Shown: positions 9,184-18,040 of the stretch, piece by piece
Layout: each line of letters begins with the position of its first letter
Position numbering within the stretch: position 1 is the first letter of the stretch
Assembly: GCA_024403255.1 (NCBI GenBank)
Contig: JAKSSE010000003.1
Location: 1 to 58,122, forward strand
DNA: 58,122 nt
Origin: Lachnospiraceae bacterium
Lineage (GTDB): Bacteria; Bacillota; Clostridia; Lachnospirales; Lachnospiraceae
Direction of reading: 5' to 3'
Program-made: the position numbers and the translations under genes
Notes under the pieces: generated by a model
Databases searched by the model: none
The model's input: only the letters and a program-made list of their open reading frames with translations
Told to the model about the DNA's origin: nothing

Positions 9184-10251
9184 CTACTTTTTCCTTTTGG
9201 TTTTGAAAACAAACTCTCTTTGAACTACAAAACTGATTAAAAACAGCGTCAAATCTACAACTACTTTTCCAAACATTCTTGGCCAGTGCGCCAAATTTAC
9301 TACTAATGTTGTGCATGCTGCACTTAAGGACATCTGGATAACAGCTAAAAGCACATATCTTGAAAAAGCTTTTGACCACTTTTCTTTACTTTTAAATACC
9401 AGTTTATAATTTATCAAATAATTGTACGTTCCAGATATAATTCTGGCTAATACAGTCGCAAAAACAACATATATCTTCGAATCATCCTGCAACATTCTAC
9501 AAAACAGATAGAATAATAATAGGTCTAATCCGCTTGACGATAACGAAGAAAAGACAAATTTAAAAAACTTCACGCCAAAGATTCTATATATTTTGATAGA
9601 ATCTTTTATTGGGCGAAAATGAGTCTGATGATTCTCCACTGACTCATAAATAGTCTCTATTGGAACCTCTATTATTTCGTAGCTGTCCTTAGACTCCAGA
9701 AGCATGTTAGTTTCAAACTCAAACCTCTCTCCCTTTACCGCTAAAAGCTCTTCCATAAATTTCTTTGGAATAGCTCTAAGGCCGGTCTGAGTATCAGAAA
9801 CACTGACTCCGCAAAGATATTTGCAAACTTTTTTCGTTACATTATTTCCAAAGCTTGATTTCCATGGAATATCGTCCCCGGTAAAATTCCTGCACCCCAT
9901 AACCAGGCTGTTCTCATTTTCGGATAAGACATCCATGCATTTTTTTATGTCATTAGGAGTGTGTTGTCCATCTGAGTCGGCGGTCACACAGCCTATCATA
10001 TCAGGATAATTTTTAAGGCAATATTCAAAAGCCGTTTTTAATGCCCGGCCTTTTCCCTTATTTTTTTCATGAACAAGAACTGTTATTCCAAGAGACTTTG
10101 CAGCGTCAAAGTATTTTTTATACTCATCGCCACTTCCATCATCAACCATAACAACAGGACCAAGTTCGCTTTCTAAAAGCGACTTTAACAGTGGCTCTAG
10201 GCGCTCATCTGGTTCGTATGATGGAATTATTATCGGTATCAACTTACTCAT
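9184..10251 (-). CDS. Family 2 glycosyltransferase fused to a GtrA-like membrane domain
   Basis: About 355 residues. The first 225 form a GT-A fold family 2 transferase related to dolichol-phosphate-sugar synthases, with PIIIPSYEPDE at the start, DDGSGDE near residue 40 and the metal-binding DSDGQH near 100. The last 120 residues are four hydrophobic helices of the GtrA/DPMS type, thought to flip or anchor polyprenyl-linked sugars. The ATG at 10251 overlaps the upstream stop as ATGA, a translational coupling junction, so it is preferred over a GTG 12 codons earlier. It probably makes a polyprenyl-phosphate sugar for surface glycans. Confidence 0.88.
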   Translation of the reverse strand: MSKLIPIIIPSYEPDERLEPLLKSLLESELGPVVMVDDGSGDEYKKYFDAAKSLGITVLVHEKNKGKGRALKTAFEYCLKNYPDMIGCVTADSDGQHTPNDIKKCMDVLSENENSLVMGCRNFTGDDIPWKSSFGNNVTKKVCKYLCGVSVSDTQTGLRAIPKKFMEELLAVKGERFEFETNMLLESKDSYEIIEVPIETIYESVENHQTHFRPIKDSIKIYRIFGVKFFKFVFSSLSSSGLDLLLFYLFCRMLQDDSKIYVVFATVLARIISGTYNYLINYKLVFKSKEKWSKAFSRYVLLAVIQMSLSAACTTLVVNLAHWPRMFGKVVVDLTLFLISFVVQREFVFKTKRKK

Positions 10252-11114
10252 AGCTGTGATGAAATATCCATTCGAAGAACTTTCCACTGCCCATCAATGA
10301 CTACAACATAGCAGTCAAGTGTAGTAGGGTTGTCTCTGGTTACCTCTCCATTTTTAACTGTGTAACTAAAATCAAGCTGAACTCTGTATAAGTTTTCTGC
10401 ATATTTATTAAAGTGTGTAAAGGTTACATTTCCTATGCTGTACCCAGATTTGCGTCCCGAATACTCCTTTACATCTTCAATCTTGCATATATTATTGTAG
10501 GTGTCAGTTCCTTTGATGAAATAGCCAAGAATTTCATCTAACTCACCCTCATTAAGACAGAGTCTTACGTACTTTGTAACAAGATCATTAAAATACTGAG
10601 TTTTGTCAGCAGGAATAGGAAGCTCTGTAAATCCAAACTGATAAAATGGATAGGTGCTGCTTTCGACAAAGGCCTCCTCGCCTGTTTCGCTAAAGCATTT
10701 TACTTCCGCTCCTTCTTCCATTCCTTCTATATAGAAAGCTCCCATCTTAGGAAATGCGTATCCCTCAGGAATATAATCCTCAAAATAAGCTTCCTGCTTT
10801 AATGTTTCAGTCTGAAAAAGACTGGACGATGGAATAGTCATTCCATTTACTGTTATTTTATAGTTATTTGGAGCAACTATTGCAATAGCTGTTTTTTCAG
10901 GATCAAAAGGTTCCTCTTCGATTTCTGGAACTTCCTCTACCACTGGCTGTGTAAGGTCAACTTTTTCCTTTTCAAGCTGCTGCCGCTTTTCATATTTGGC
11001 AAGAGAGTTATAAACAAAAGCAAGACCAACAACAATAAGCACCATAAAGATGCAGACAATAAGCTTATATAAAGGCCAGAATATTTTCTTTTTCTTCTTT
11101 TTTTTCTTCGCCAT
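10248..11114 (-). CDS. Membrane-anchored extracytoplasmic protein of unknown function
   Basis: 288 residues from the preferred start. The N-terminus is a run of lysines (positions 3-10) followed by one membrane helix, so the rest lies outside the cell. The outer part has an acidic linker (EEVPEIEEEPFDPE) and a mixed domain with no family I recognise. The ATG overlaps the stop of the glycosidase gene (TAATG), which supports this start over the longer frame to 11195. It sits between glycosidase and glycosyltransferase genes, so an envelope role is likely. Confidence 0.72.
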   Translation of the reverse strand: MAKKKKKKKKIFWPLYKLIVCIFMVLIVVGLAFVYNSLAKYEKRQQLEKEKVDLTQPVVEEVPEIEEEPFDPEKTAIAIVAPNNYKITVNGMTIPSSSLFQTETLKQEAYFEDYIPEGYAFPKMGAFYIEGMEEGAEVKCFSETGEEAFVESSTYPFYQFGFTELPIPADKTQYFNDLVTKYVRLCLNEGELDEILGYFIKGTDTYNNICKIEDVKEYSGRKSGYSIGNVTFTHFNKYAENLYRVQLDFSYTVKNGEVTRDNPTTLDCYVVVIDGQWKVLRMDISSQL

Positions 11115-12163
11115 TATTTCACCAAAATTGCTGTAGGTATATTTCTGACACCAATCAAAGATGTGCTCTGATTGATGAATTCGCCGTTGTACCACATTAC
11201 ACTACTTGAACCGCCATCAAGATTTGCTGCATTTACTGCACCAAACTCTTTCATTAGGTCAATTAAATCTGCATAGGTTGCACCAAGACTGCTTGGCTGG
11301 CGGCCATCTACAACTGTAAGGATAACGGTACCATCCTTTGCCTGACCTATTGCTGTACGAGGGTTAAGACCTGAACCCTGTCCATTTACCAGAGCTGACT
11401 CGCCATTTACAAGAAGAATTGGGCCAAAAGAAAGAGCGGTTTTCATGCCCCTGTCAAGGGCCTGCTGTGCTGTCATATTTCCAACAACAAGTATATTGTT
11501 ACTATCAAAACCTATAATCTCATACGTGCCACCACGTTCTCCCCACATCAGCTGGTTATCCTGGATGACTATACCTATAGGAATCGCTCCAGTTCCGTGA
11601 CCATCCTCATCCTCAAAACCACCGCCATTAACCGCAAGAATGGCTCCATTTGACGATGCCATATCTGAAACCGTCATTCCATATCCAGAACCAAGATGTC
11701 CACAGTTTGTTACGCTTACACGGCTAGGGTCATGAATAAGTGCCACTTTTGCTCTGTATGTCGATCCGTAAACCTGATAAATTTCGATTCCCTCTTCAGG
11801 AGCAAGGTCCACGTAGTCAGTCTTTTTGTTTATTTTTGAAAGAGCATCTCTTGCAAGCTCTTTTGGATCTATAAATACATCATCACTATGATCTTCGGTA
11901 GGAATTTGAATCATAGATGAGTCTGTTACCTCGGTAACTGCTCCAAGAGAATTAAGTGCCTGGATTTCTGCAACTTTCTCTTTTCCTAAAAAGCCTGTTG
12001 CCAAAAACTTTCCAGCTGAACTTTCCATAGCCGAATTTACAAAAAGGTTTCTTGCGCTTTCGGATGGACCAAACTCAACGCAGAAAATTACACCAAGCAA
12101 AAATAACACCAGCATTCCTACTGTTGTTAAAATCACTAATAAAGTTCTGCCAACATATTTCAT
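11114..12163 (-). CDS. Phosphodiester glycosidase (NAGPA) family protein
   Basis: A 349-residue protein with one N-terminal membrane helix and an outer catalytic domain of the phosphodiester glycosidase family (NAGPA/DUF2233). Visible hallmarks are LAVNGGGFEDEDG at about 177-189, NPRTAIGQ near 268 and NAANLDGGSSSVMWYNG near 312-328. Family members remove sugar-phosphodiester caps such as GlcNAc-1-phosphate, and in bacteria occur with exopolysaccharide or teichoic-type genes. It starts 11 bases after the hybrid kinase gene and is coupled to the anchored protein that follows. Substrate unknown. Confidence 0.85.
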   Translation of the reverse strand: MKYVGRTLLVILTTVGMLVLFLLGVIFCVEFGPSESARNLFVNSAMESSAGKFLATGFLGKEKVAEIQALNSLGAVTEVTDSSMIQIPTEDHSDDVFIDPKELARDALSKINKKTDYVDLAPEEGIEIYQVYGSTYRAKVALIHDPSRVSVTNCGHLGSGYGMTVSDMASSNGAILAVNGGGFEDEDGHGTGAIPIGIVIQDNQLMWGERGGTYEIIGFDSNNILVVGNMTAQQALDRGMKTALSFGPILLVNGESALVNGQGSGLNPRTAIGQAKDGTVILTVVDGRQPSSLGATYADLIDLMKEFGAVNAANLDGGSSSVMWYNGEFINQSTSLIGVRNIPTAILVK

Positions 12164-12174
12164 CTAAATATATC

Positions 12175-15100
12175 CTAAAGCGCTTTCCACTTATTTATGA
12201 TTTCTTCAATACTGTCTACATCTATGTTTGCTGCAGCTTCTTTTAATTCCTGCATAAGAGTATTTGCTTCACCCTCATATGCGTACTTATCCATTTCACC
12301 GGAAATTTCTTCCATTGCATCCATATCAAGCTCTTCAGCTGCAACAAGCATTTTCTCAAAATATTCTGAGAGTTTTTCGTTTGAAATGCCTTCTTTTTCT
12401 GTAGCCTCTTCTTCTGTAGCAAACAATGGGCTTAAAACATCTATGTATCCCAAATATCTTTCAAGAAGGGCAGGAGTTTTGGCATGAATAGTGTCTACAT
12501 CGCCTGCATTTCCACACGCTTCAAGCTCTTTTGCCATCTCAGAAAGTTCCATTGCTCCTATCTGCTTTGAAGAACTCTTTAACGCATGTACTTCGATGGT
12601 GTAAGTTTTTATATCCCCGGATTCCTCGCAGGCTTTGATAATTTCAGCCTTTGATTTTATTGCACTAAAGTATTTTTCAAGAATAGTAAGATACAGCTTT
12701 TGACCACCGATTAAGCTTACTGCTGCATCGATATCAAGGTCTCCTATTACAAGCTTTTCTTCTGGCTCTGCAGGTGTACTTTCTGCCTGATCGGTTCCAA
12801 GGCTTCTTTTTATCTTGTCTTTTGGAAGCCACTGACGAATCTTATTAGTTATAGTTCTAAGCTCTATAGGCTTTGCAACAAAATCATTCATCCCTTCAGA
12901 TAAGAACATTTCTCTTGCATTGCCAACTGCATTTGCAGAAAGAGCAATAATTGGCATTTCGCTAATATCTGGATGAAGGCGTCTAATAATTCTTGTTGTT
13001 TCAACACCATCAAGCTCAGGCATCATGTGATCCATGAAAATAAGGTCAAATTTTTCATTTTCAAGAAGCTCTAATGCTTTTTTACCGCTTAGAGCAGTTT
13101 TTACCTGCATTTTTAAAGGCTCAAGAAGGCCTTCAGCAACAACCAGGTTAACCTCATTGTCATCAACAATAAGCACCTTTGCATCTGGAGCCACAAAATC
13201 AAATTCTATGCTTTCAGCTTCCATGGCATGGAAAAGCTCATTGTTTAAGGCCATAGAGATACCTACAGTCGAAAGTGGCTTTTTGATGAAAAGAACATTT
13301 TGTTTTGAATTATCAGCAGATATTGTAAGGTCACACACCACGATGAACTGAATCTCAGGGTGTGAATCCGCATACTGAATGAGTTTTTCAGTGTAAAGTC
13401 TATAGCTGGTTATAAAGTGAATCTTTTTCTTCTCAAAGCTTTCAGCATGCTCCTGCTTTGCCTTAGCGATATCGTTAAAAGAATAGTTTTCAACTGAAAG
13501 ATCATCAAGAATGCCATAGAAAAGATCTCTTACTGCTGTTCCTTCCCAATATCCAATAACAAGTTTATCGTCCTTATCTTCTATTTCAACTGAAGGTGTC
13601 CAGTCAGTAACTTTCTGAGGAATAGAAAATTTAAACTCACTTCCTTTTCCATACTCTGAAGAAACTCCAATAGTTCCACCCATAAGGTCTACAAGCTTGG
13701 CGCAAATAGCAAGACCAAGACCTGTTCCTTCGATATTTCTGTTTCGTTTGCTGTCAAGCTGCTGGAACGATACAAAAAGCTTGTTTAAGTCTTCTTCTTT
13801 TATTCCCATACCAGTATCAATTACTGATACAGAAAGCATAATCTCATCTTCACCTGTCTTTTCAAAGTCTACATCCACTTTGACATAGCCAGACTCGGTA
13901 AATTTAACAGCGTTATTTGCAAGATTTATTATTATCTGGCGAAGTCGCATTGCGTCACCAAACAGTCCTATTGGTAAATCAGGGTTAATAGTTCCGACAA
14001 GCTCCAGCTCTTTTTCACCAATTCGGTTCATGATTACACCGGAAATATCGTGTATTACAGAGAGCGGATCGTAATTATCCGGGATAATATCCATTTTTCC
14101 CGAATCAATTTTGGAAAAATCCAAAATGTCATTAATGATGCCTAAAAGTGCATTTCCTGAAGATTTTATCTGATTTATATAGTCTCTTGCTGCGTCTGGA
14201 AGATCCTCGCGAAGTGCCATCTCCGCCATACCAATTACAGCATTCATTGGTGTTCTGATTTCGTGAGACATGTTTGCCAAAAAGTCTGACTTCATATTGG
14301 CAATACGCTCTGCCTCTTTAACATTTTCTTCGAGCTGATGTCTTATCTGCTCTTCTTTTTGACGCTCTTCTGTGGTGTCATTAACAGAAATAAAAGCTTT
14401 TATATCTCCATGACTATCATGCATAAGAAGAACTGTCTCATAAGACCACACTTCGATTACATTTCCATCAACCGAATTAACAGAAAGCTTCATTTCCTGT
14501 GTGATTTCTCTGTGACCCTCATTAAATAGATCAAGAAGTCTCTGAGGATTATGAAAATCCCTGTATTCCTGCTGTGATTCTCCATTTAAAACCACTTCGG
14601 AATATTTATCTACCATTTCGCTAAAACTGCAAGGTGACTTCATTCCAATAAGATCAAGAAGATTGACCTTATTACCGTCTATCTCCTCAATTAAATCATC
14701 TTCAAGAATATCATGAGTAAGATTTACACTGTATGCTAAAAGCGCACCCGCTTTTAGGGCTTCATGGTACTCTTTCTCGTTTTCAAGCATCTCGCTTAAT
14801 TCTTCTGTAACACGGGTTACATCGTTAATTAAGCCAACGATACCTATTACATTTCCGTCTTTATCCTTTACAGGCTCTTTAGTGATATCAAGGTACTGAA
14901 CGTGCCCGTCTACCATGGACTTTATGGTGTAATTGCTTCCTACACCTGTCTCAATAATTCTACGGTCGGACTTTTCTACATTATCAAGGTTTTCAGTATC
15001 TTTTCTTATGTCTCTGTCAGACTTTCCATATATATCAAAGTCTTCATCAGATCCACTGTCAATCTGCTCCCAGATATGCGAAGAAAACACATACTTTAAG

Positions 15101-15186
15101 TCTGTGTCTTTGAAGAAAATATTAGATGGAATAGTTTCCACCACATTGGCGAGGGTTTCTAAATCAATGTGTTTTTCAATACTCAT
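12175..15186 (-). CDS. Hybrid sensor histidine kinase with PAS, receiver and HPt domains
   Basis: A 1003-residue cytoplasmic hybrid kinase; no membrane helix is seen. Order: PAS-type sensor (about 10-130), a second sensor region (140-275), coiled coil, HisKA with phospho-acceptor His 308 in MSHEIRTP, HATPase with N-box NLANNAVKFT, DTGMGI and GTGLGLAI, a degenerate receiver-like stretch (about 540-640), a true receiver with VLIVDDNE and acceptor Asp 719 in FMDHMMPE, and an HPt domain with His 867 in VHALKSSS. This is a complete phosphorelay in one chain. It begins one base after a second hybrid kinase gene. Input and output partner are unknown. Confidence 0.93.
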   Translation of the reverse strand: MSIEKHIDLETLANVVETIPSNIFFKDTDLKYVFSSHIWEQIDSGSDEDFDIYGKSDRDIRKDTENLDNVEKSDRRIIETGVGSNYTIKSMVDGHVQYLDITKEPVKDKDGNVIGIVGLINDVTRVTEELSEMLENEKEYHEALKAGALLAYSVNLTHDILEDDLIEEIDGNKVNLLDLIGMKSPCSFSEMVDKYSEVVLNGESQQEYRDFHNPQRLLDLFNEGHREITQEMKLSVNSVDGNVIEVWSYETVLLMHDSHGDIKAFISVNDTTEERQKEEQIRHQLEENVKEAERIANMKSDFLANMSHEIRTPMNAVIGMAEMALREDLPDAARDYINQIKSSGNALLGIINDILDFSKIDSGKMDIIPDNYDPLSVIHDISGVIMNRIGEKELELVGTINPDLPIGLFGDAMRLRQIIINLANNAVKFTESGYVKVDVDFEKTGEDEIMLSVSVIDTGMGIKEEDLNKLFVSFQQLDSKRNRNIEGTGLGLAICAKLVDLMGGTIGVSSEYGKGSEFKFSIPQKVTDWTPSVEIEDKDDKLVIGYWEGTAVRDLFYGILDDLSVENYSFNDIAKAKQEHAESFEKKKIHFITSYRLYTEKLIQYADSHPEIQFIVVCDLTISADNSKQNVLFIKKPLSTVGISMALNNELFHAMEAESIEFDFVAPDAKVLIVDDNEVNLVVAEGLLEPLKMQVKTALSGKKALELLENEKFDLIFMDHMMPELDGVETTRIIRRLHPDISEMPIIALSANAVGNAREMFLSEGMNDFVAKPIELRTITNKIRQWLPKDKIKRSLGTDQAESTPAEPEEKLVIGDLDIDAAVSLIGGQKLYLTILEKYFSAIKSKAEIIKACEESGDIKTYTIEVHALKSSSKQIGAMELSEMAKELEACGNAGDVDTIHAKTPALLERYLGYIDVLSPLFATEEEATEKEGISNEKLSEYFEKMLVAAEELDMDAMEEISGEMDKYAYEGEANTLMQELKEAAANIDVDSIEEIINKWKAL

Positions 15187-15187
15187 G

Positions 15188-17398
15188 CTATTCTTTTACC
15201 ACTTTTTCTTCTGGTAGATACTTTAATAGAGCATTTTCCAAATCTTCAACCTTAATAGGTTTTGAAATAAAATCATCAAATCCATTTGCAAGGAACATCT
15301 CCTTTGCCCCAGCAACAGCATTTGCAGTAAGTGCAATCACAGTAGCATCCTTAGACATATTTTCCTCTAAAGATTTCATTATGGTAACTGCCTCGACGCC
15401 GTCCATTTCTGGCATCATGTGATCCATTAAAATAACATCGAACTTATTCTTTTTAACTAATTCAATACTTTCAGGGCCACTCATCGCAGTGGTAACCTGT
15501 GCCTCAGAACGTTTCAAAAGACCACTTGCTACCTTTAAGTTAATCTTATTGTCATCAACAATAAGAATTGAAGCCGTAGGAGCTGTGAATAATGATGTCT
15601 TTTGTTTCTGACGCTTTTCAGTCTTGGCAAGATTAGTATCTACTTCCCCTATTGGGGTAGCATCTACTATCTTATGTGTAATTTCATAATAGAATTCAGA
15701 ACCTTTTCCATACTCACTCTTAACCTGAAGCTCTGAACCCATAAGTTTAAGAAGATTGTTGGTAATAGAAAGGCCCAGACCCGTTCCTTCAATATTTCTA
15801 TTTTTGGTAAGATCCACTCTTTGGAAAGCATTGAAAAGATTCTTCAGGTCTTCTTTCTTTATACCGATTCCTGTGTCCTTGATGCTTACGCGAATTTTTG
15901 CTTCAGTATCAGTTTTAGAAACCAGTCTTGTAGAAACTGTAATTTCACCTTCCTGCGTATACTTTATAGAATTGGTCAAAATATTTATAAGAATCTGACG
16001 GATTCTAAAGCTGTCTCCATAAATTTTTGATGGAATATTAGAGTCTATATCTACATTAATTTTGAGATTTTTACTCTGAGCTCTTTTTTCAACAATAAGA
16101 ATTAAATCTTTTACTACAGATGCAGTCTCAAACTCCTCATACTGCAACTCCATTTTTTCACTCGCAATCTTAGAAAAATCAAGAATATCATTGATAAGCG
16201 AAAGGAGCATTGTTCCAGCCTGCTTTATGTTTTCAGCATACTCAACAATCGGATCTTCCGTGCTTTCTCTAATGATCATCTCATCTATTCCAAGTACAGC
16301 GTTTAACGGAGTACGAATCTCATGAGACATATTTGCCAGGAACTCACTCTTTGCCTGACTGGCTTTTTCAGCAACCTCTCGAGATTCTTCAATCATCCTA
16401 AGGTTTTCTCTTTCCTTTGTGATATCCTGAACAAAATAGATTGAGTAATTTATTTCATCAAATCGGTCATATACATCGGTTTTATCAAGTTTGCAGATAT
16501 AATCTACATCTGCTACTTTATATACACCTTCCTCAATTACTTCAAAGATGGATTCTATTTTTTTATTTTTTAATTCATTCTCACCACACAGCAAATACGA
16601 CAAAGTCATATCATTGTAAAGAACAATCTCTCCGTCTTTATCAGTGATTATTACCGGTGTGGCAATGTCGTGGAAAACATACTCGGAAACGTTTGCAGCA
16701 GAAAGACCAAAGGTTTTATTCTGTCTTGAAACCTTGAAAAGAAGCATAGAGGAAATGAAGGCACCTATGCAGCTTCCAGGAACAGCAGCTGTATGGAATA
16801 CAGTAGGAATAAAAGTATCCATAAGGCAAGCTGTAAGAAGAATTGGCGAAAAAAGTCTAAAGAGCTTAAAAACGTATAAATCACGTGTTGCTTTTGCATT
16901 CTTTTTTCCATAGTGAATAATCACGTTGTAAAGGATAATAGTTCCCAGTATGCCTATAAACTGAACGATTCTTGCCCATGACATCTTACTGATATACCAG
17001 TATCCCCATGGTGTAACAGTAAAATCAACAGCGTCTTTTTGGACAATCTGAGTCCAGCTAATCAAAGACATAGCTACAAGACCAGCAAGGATCCAAAAGT
17101 ATTTTTTTAGTGGATATTTTGTTACTGTCGCAATGTATCTAATAACGAAAAAGGTGTAGGCTGTAACCGCAAGAAGCGCTAATGCTCGGGCCATATAAGC
17201 AAAATCATCGCCATAGCTCATGCTCATCCAGGCATAGCCAAAATTCCAAAAGAAAACAGACCAGCAGACATAAAACATCTGACGGCCGGATCTGGATTTT
17301 CTATTTTCGAAATAGTTGACCGTTCCTAATATCCCGGCTATTAAACCCATCGAAAATAAAACAAATGCTATAAATGAACTTAAAACGTATCTATACAT
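15188..17398 (-). CDS. Hybrid histidine kinase with a seven-helix membrane sensor
   Basis: 736 residues from the ATG at 17398, chosen because GGGGAGAG lies before it; a TTG 7 codons upstream is less likely. About seven membrane helices fill residues 5-225, then a PAS-like segment (about 238-330), HisKA with His 359 in MSHEIRTP, HATPase (NILTNSIKYT, DTGIGI, GTGLGL) and a receiver with ILIVDDNK and acceptor Asp 659 in LMDHMMPE. It lacks its own HPt, and the next gene carries one one base downstream, so the two kinases could form one relay. Promoter region is shared with the divergent cinA. Confidence 0.92.
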   Translation of the reverse strand: MYRYVLSSFIAFVLFSMGLIAGILGTVNYFENRKSRSGRQMFYVCWSVFFWNFGYAWMSMSYGDDFAYMARALALLAVTAYTFFVIRYIATVTKYPLKKYFWILAGLVAMSLISWTQIVQKDAVDFTVTPWGYWYISKMSWARIVQFIGILGTIILYNVIIHYGKKNAKATRDLYVFKLFRLFSPILLTACLMDTFIPTVFHTAAVPGSCIGAFISSMLLFKVSRQNKTFGLSAANVSEYVFHDIATPVIITDKDGEIVLYNDMTLSYLLCGENELKNKKIESIFEVIEEGVYKVADVDYICKLDKTDVYDRFDEINYSIYFVQDITKERENLRMIEESREVAEKASQAKSEFLANMSHEIRTPLNAVLGIDEMIIRESTEDPIVEYAENIKQAGTMLLSLINDILDFSKIASEKMELQYEEFETASVVKDLILIVEKRAQSKNLKINVDIDSNIPSKIYGDSFRIRQILINILTNSIKYTQEGEITVSTRLVSKTDTEAKIRVSIKDTGIGIKKEDLKNLFNAFQRVDLTKNRNIEGTGLGLSITNNLLKLMGSELQVKSEYGKGSEFYYEITHKIVDATPIGEVDTNLAKTEKRQKQKTSLFTAPTASILIVDDNKINLKVASGLLKRSEAQVTTAMSGPESIELVKKNKFDVILMDHMMPEMDGVEAVTIMKSLEENMSKDATVIALTANAVAGAKEMFLANGFDDFISKPIKVEDLENALLKYLPEEKVVKE

Positions 17399-17463
17399 AA
17401 TTTTCGTCTCTCTCCCCAAATTAAAATTATATCATCGAGGCACTCATAAAACAACAAAATGCC

Positions 17464-17493
17464 TTGGATATCGTTCGAAAATTAGGCTATAAT
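17464..17493 (+). promoter_or_regulatory. Promoter of cinA with almost no 5' leader
   Basis: TATAAT lies at 17488-17493 with TTGGAT 18 bases upstream. The ATG at 17504 is only 10 bases past the -10 box, so the expected transcript start is within about 4 bases of the start codon. No Shine-Dalgarno sequence is present. Confidence 0.6.
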
Positions 17494-17503
17494 ACAGAGT
17501 GCT

Positions 17504-17983
17504 ATGAATATGAATGAAGTTGTTACCAGACTATTAATAGAAAAGCACCTAACTATTTCATTTATGGAGAGCTGTACATCAGGTCTTTTGGCTTCCATGC
17601 TCACTGATACCGAAGGCGCTTCTGCCGTTTTTAAGGGCAGTTTTGTCACTTACAGTAATGAAGCAAAAGTTTTTGCTGGGGTGGATGGTGAAATTATTGA
17701 AAAGTATGGTGTTTACTCGGCAGAATGTGCTCGCGCGATGGCTGAGACTGCTTTAAAGAAATTTGGAGCAGACCTGGCTGTAGGTATCACTGGTTCTACG
17801 GGAAATACTGACCCAAACAATGCTGATAGTGTGCAGGGCGAAGCATTTTTTTGCATATTAATAGATGGAAAAGCTCATGATTACAAGATTTCTATAGACG
17901 TTAAAAATATGAGCCGGAAAGAAATAAAGCAGTTCTATGCGGATGAAGTGTACAGTGCTTTGGGGACGGTTCTTTTGTCTTAA
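17504..17983 (+). CDS. CinA C-terminal domain protein, predicted nicotinamide-nucleotide amidase
   Basis: A 159-residue protein matching the stand-alone CinA C-terminal (PncC) domain, which in studied members deamidates nicotinamide mononucleotide in pyridine-nucleotide salvage. Visible conserved parts are SFMESCTSGLLASMLTD near residue 20, the FVTYSNEAK segment near 50, and GITGSTGNTDPN near 93; the last differs somewhat from the usual G-x-x-GPxGG form. The N-terminal CinA domain is absent, as in many bacteria. The last codons and stop are supplied by a 37-base repeat also found at 56.9 kb. The promoter sits against the start codon. Confidence 0.85.
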   Translation: MNMNEVVTRLLIEKHLTISFMESCTSGLLASMLTDTEGASAVFKGSFVTYSNEAKVFAGVDGEIIEKYGVYSAECARAMAETALKKFGADLAVGITGSTGNTDPNNADSVQGEAFFCILIDGKAHDYKISIDVKNMSRKEIKQFYADEVYSALGTVLLS

Positions 17984-17999
17984 GGAGCGTCCCTCTGTC
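17963..17999 (+). repeat. REP-like 37-base repeat, copy A
   Basis: This stretch is identical over 37 bases to the reverse complement of 56885-56921, with shorter relatives at 21985-22016 and 28505-28527. It begins GGGACGGTTCTTTTGTC and ends AGCGTCCCTCTGTC; its ends are imperfect inverted repeats that can form a hairpin. It contains the stop codon of cinA and encodes that protein's last residues. Words like this are familiar from Firmicutes intergenic REP-type repeats, but no transposase is present here. Confidence 0.75.
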
Positions 18000-18002
18000 A
18001 TA

Positions 18003-18035
18003 AAAAATCGGAGGTTTAAAACCTCCGATTTTTTT
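18003..18035. terminator. Bidirectional terminator between cinA and the surface protein gene
   Basis: A near-perfect inverted repeat with core ATCGGAGGT / ACCTCCGAT is flanked by A-runs on one side and T-runs on the other, so it can stop transcription from both convergent genes. Confidence 0.9.
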
Positions 18036-18040
18036 ATTTT

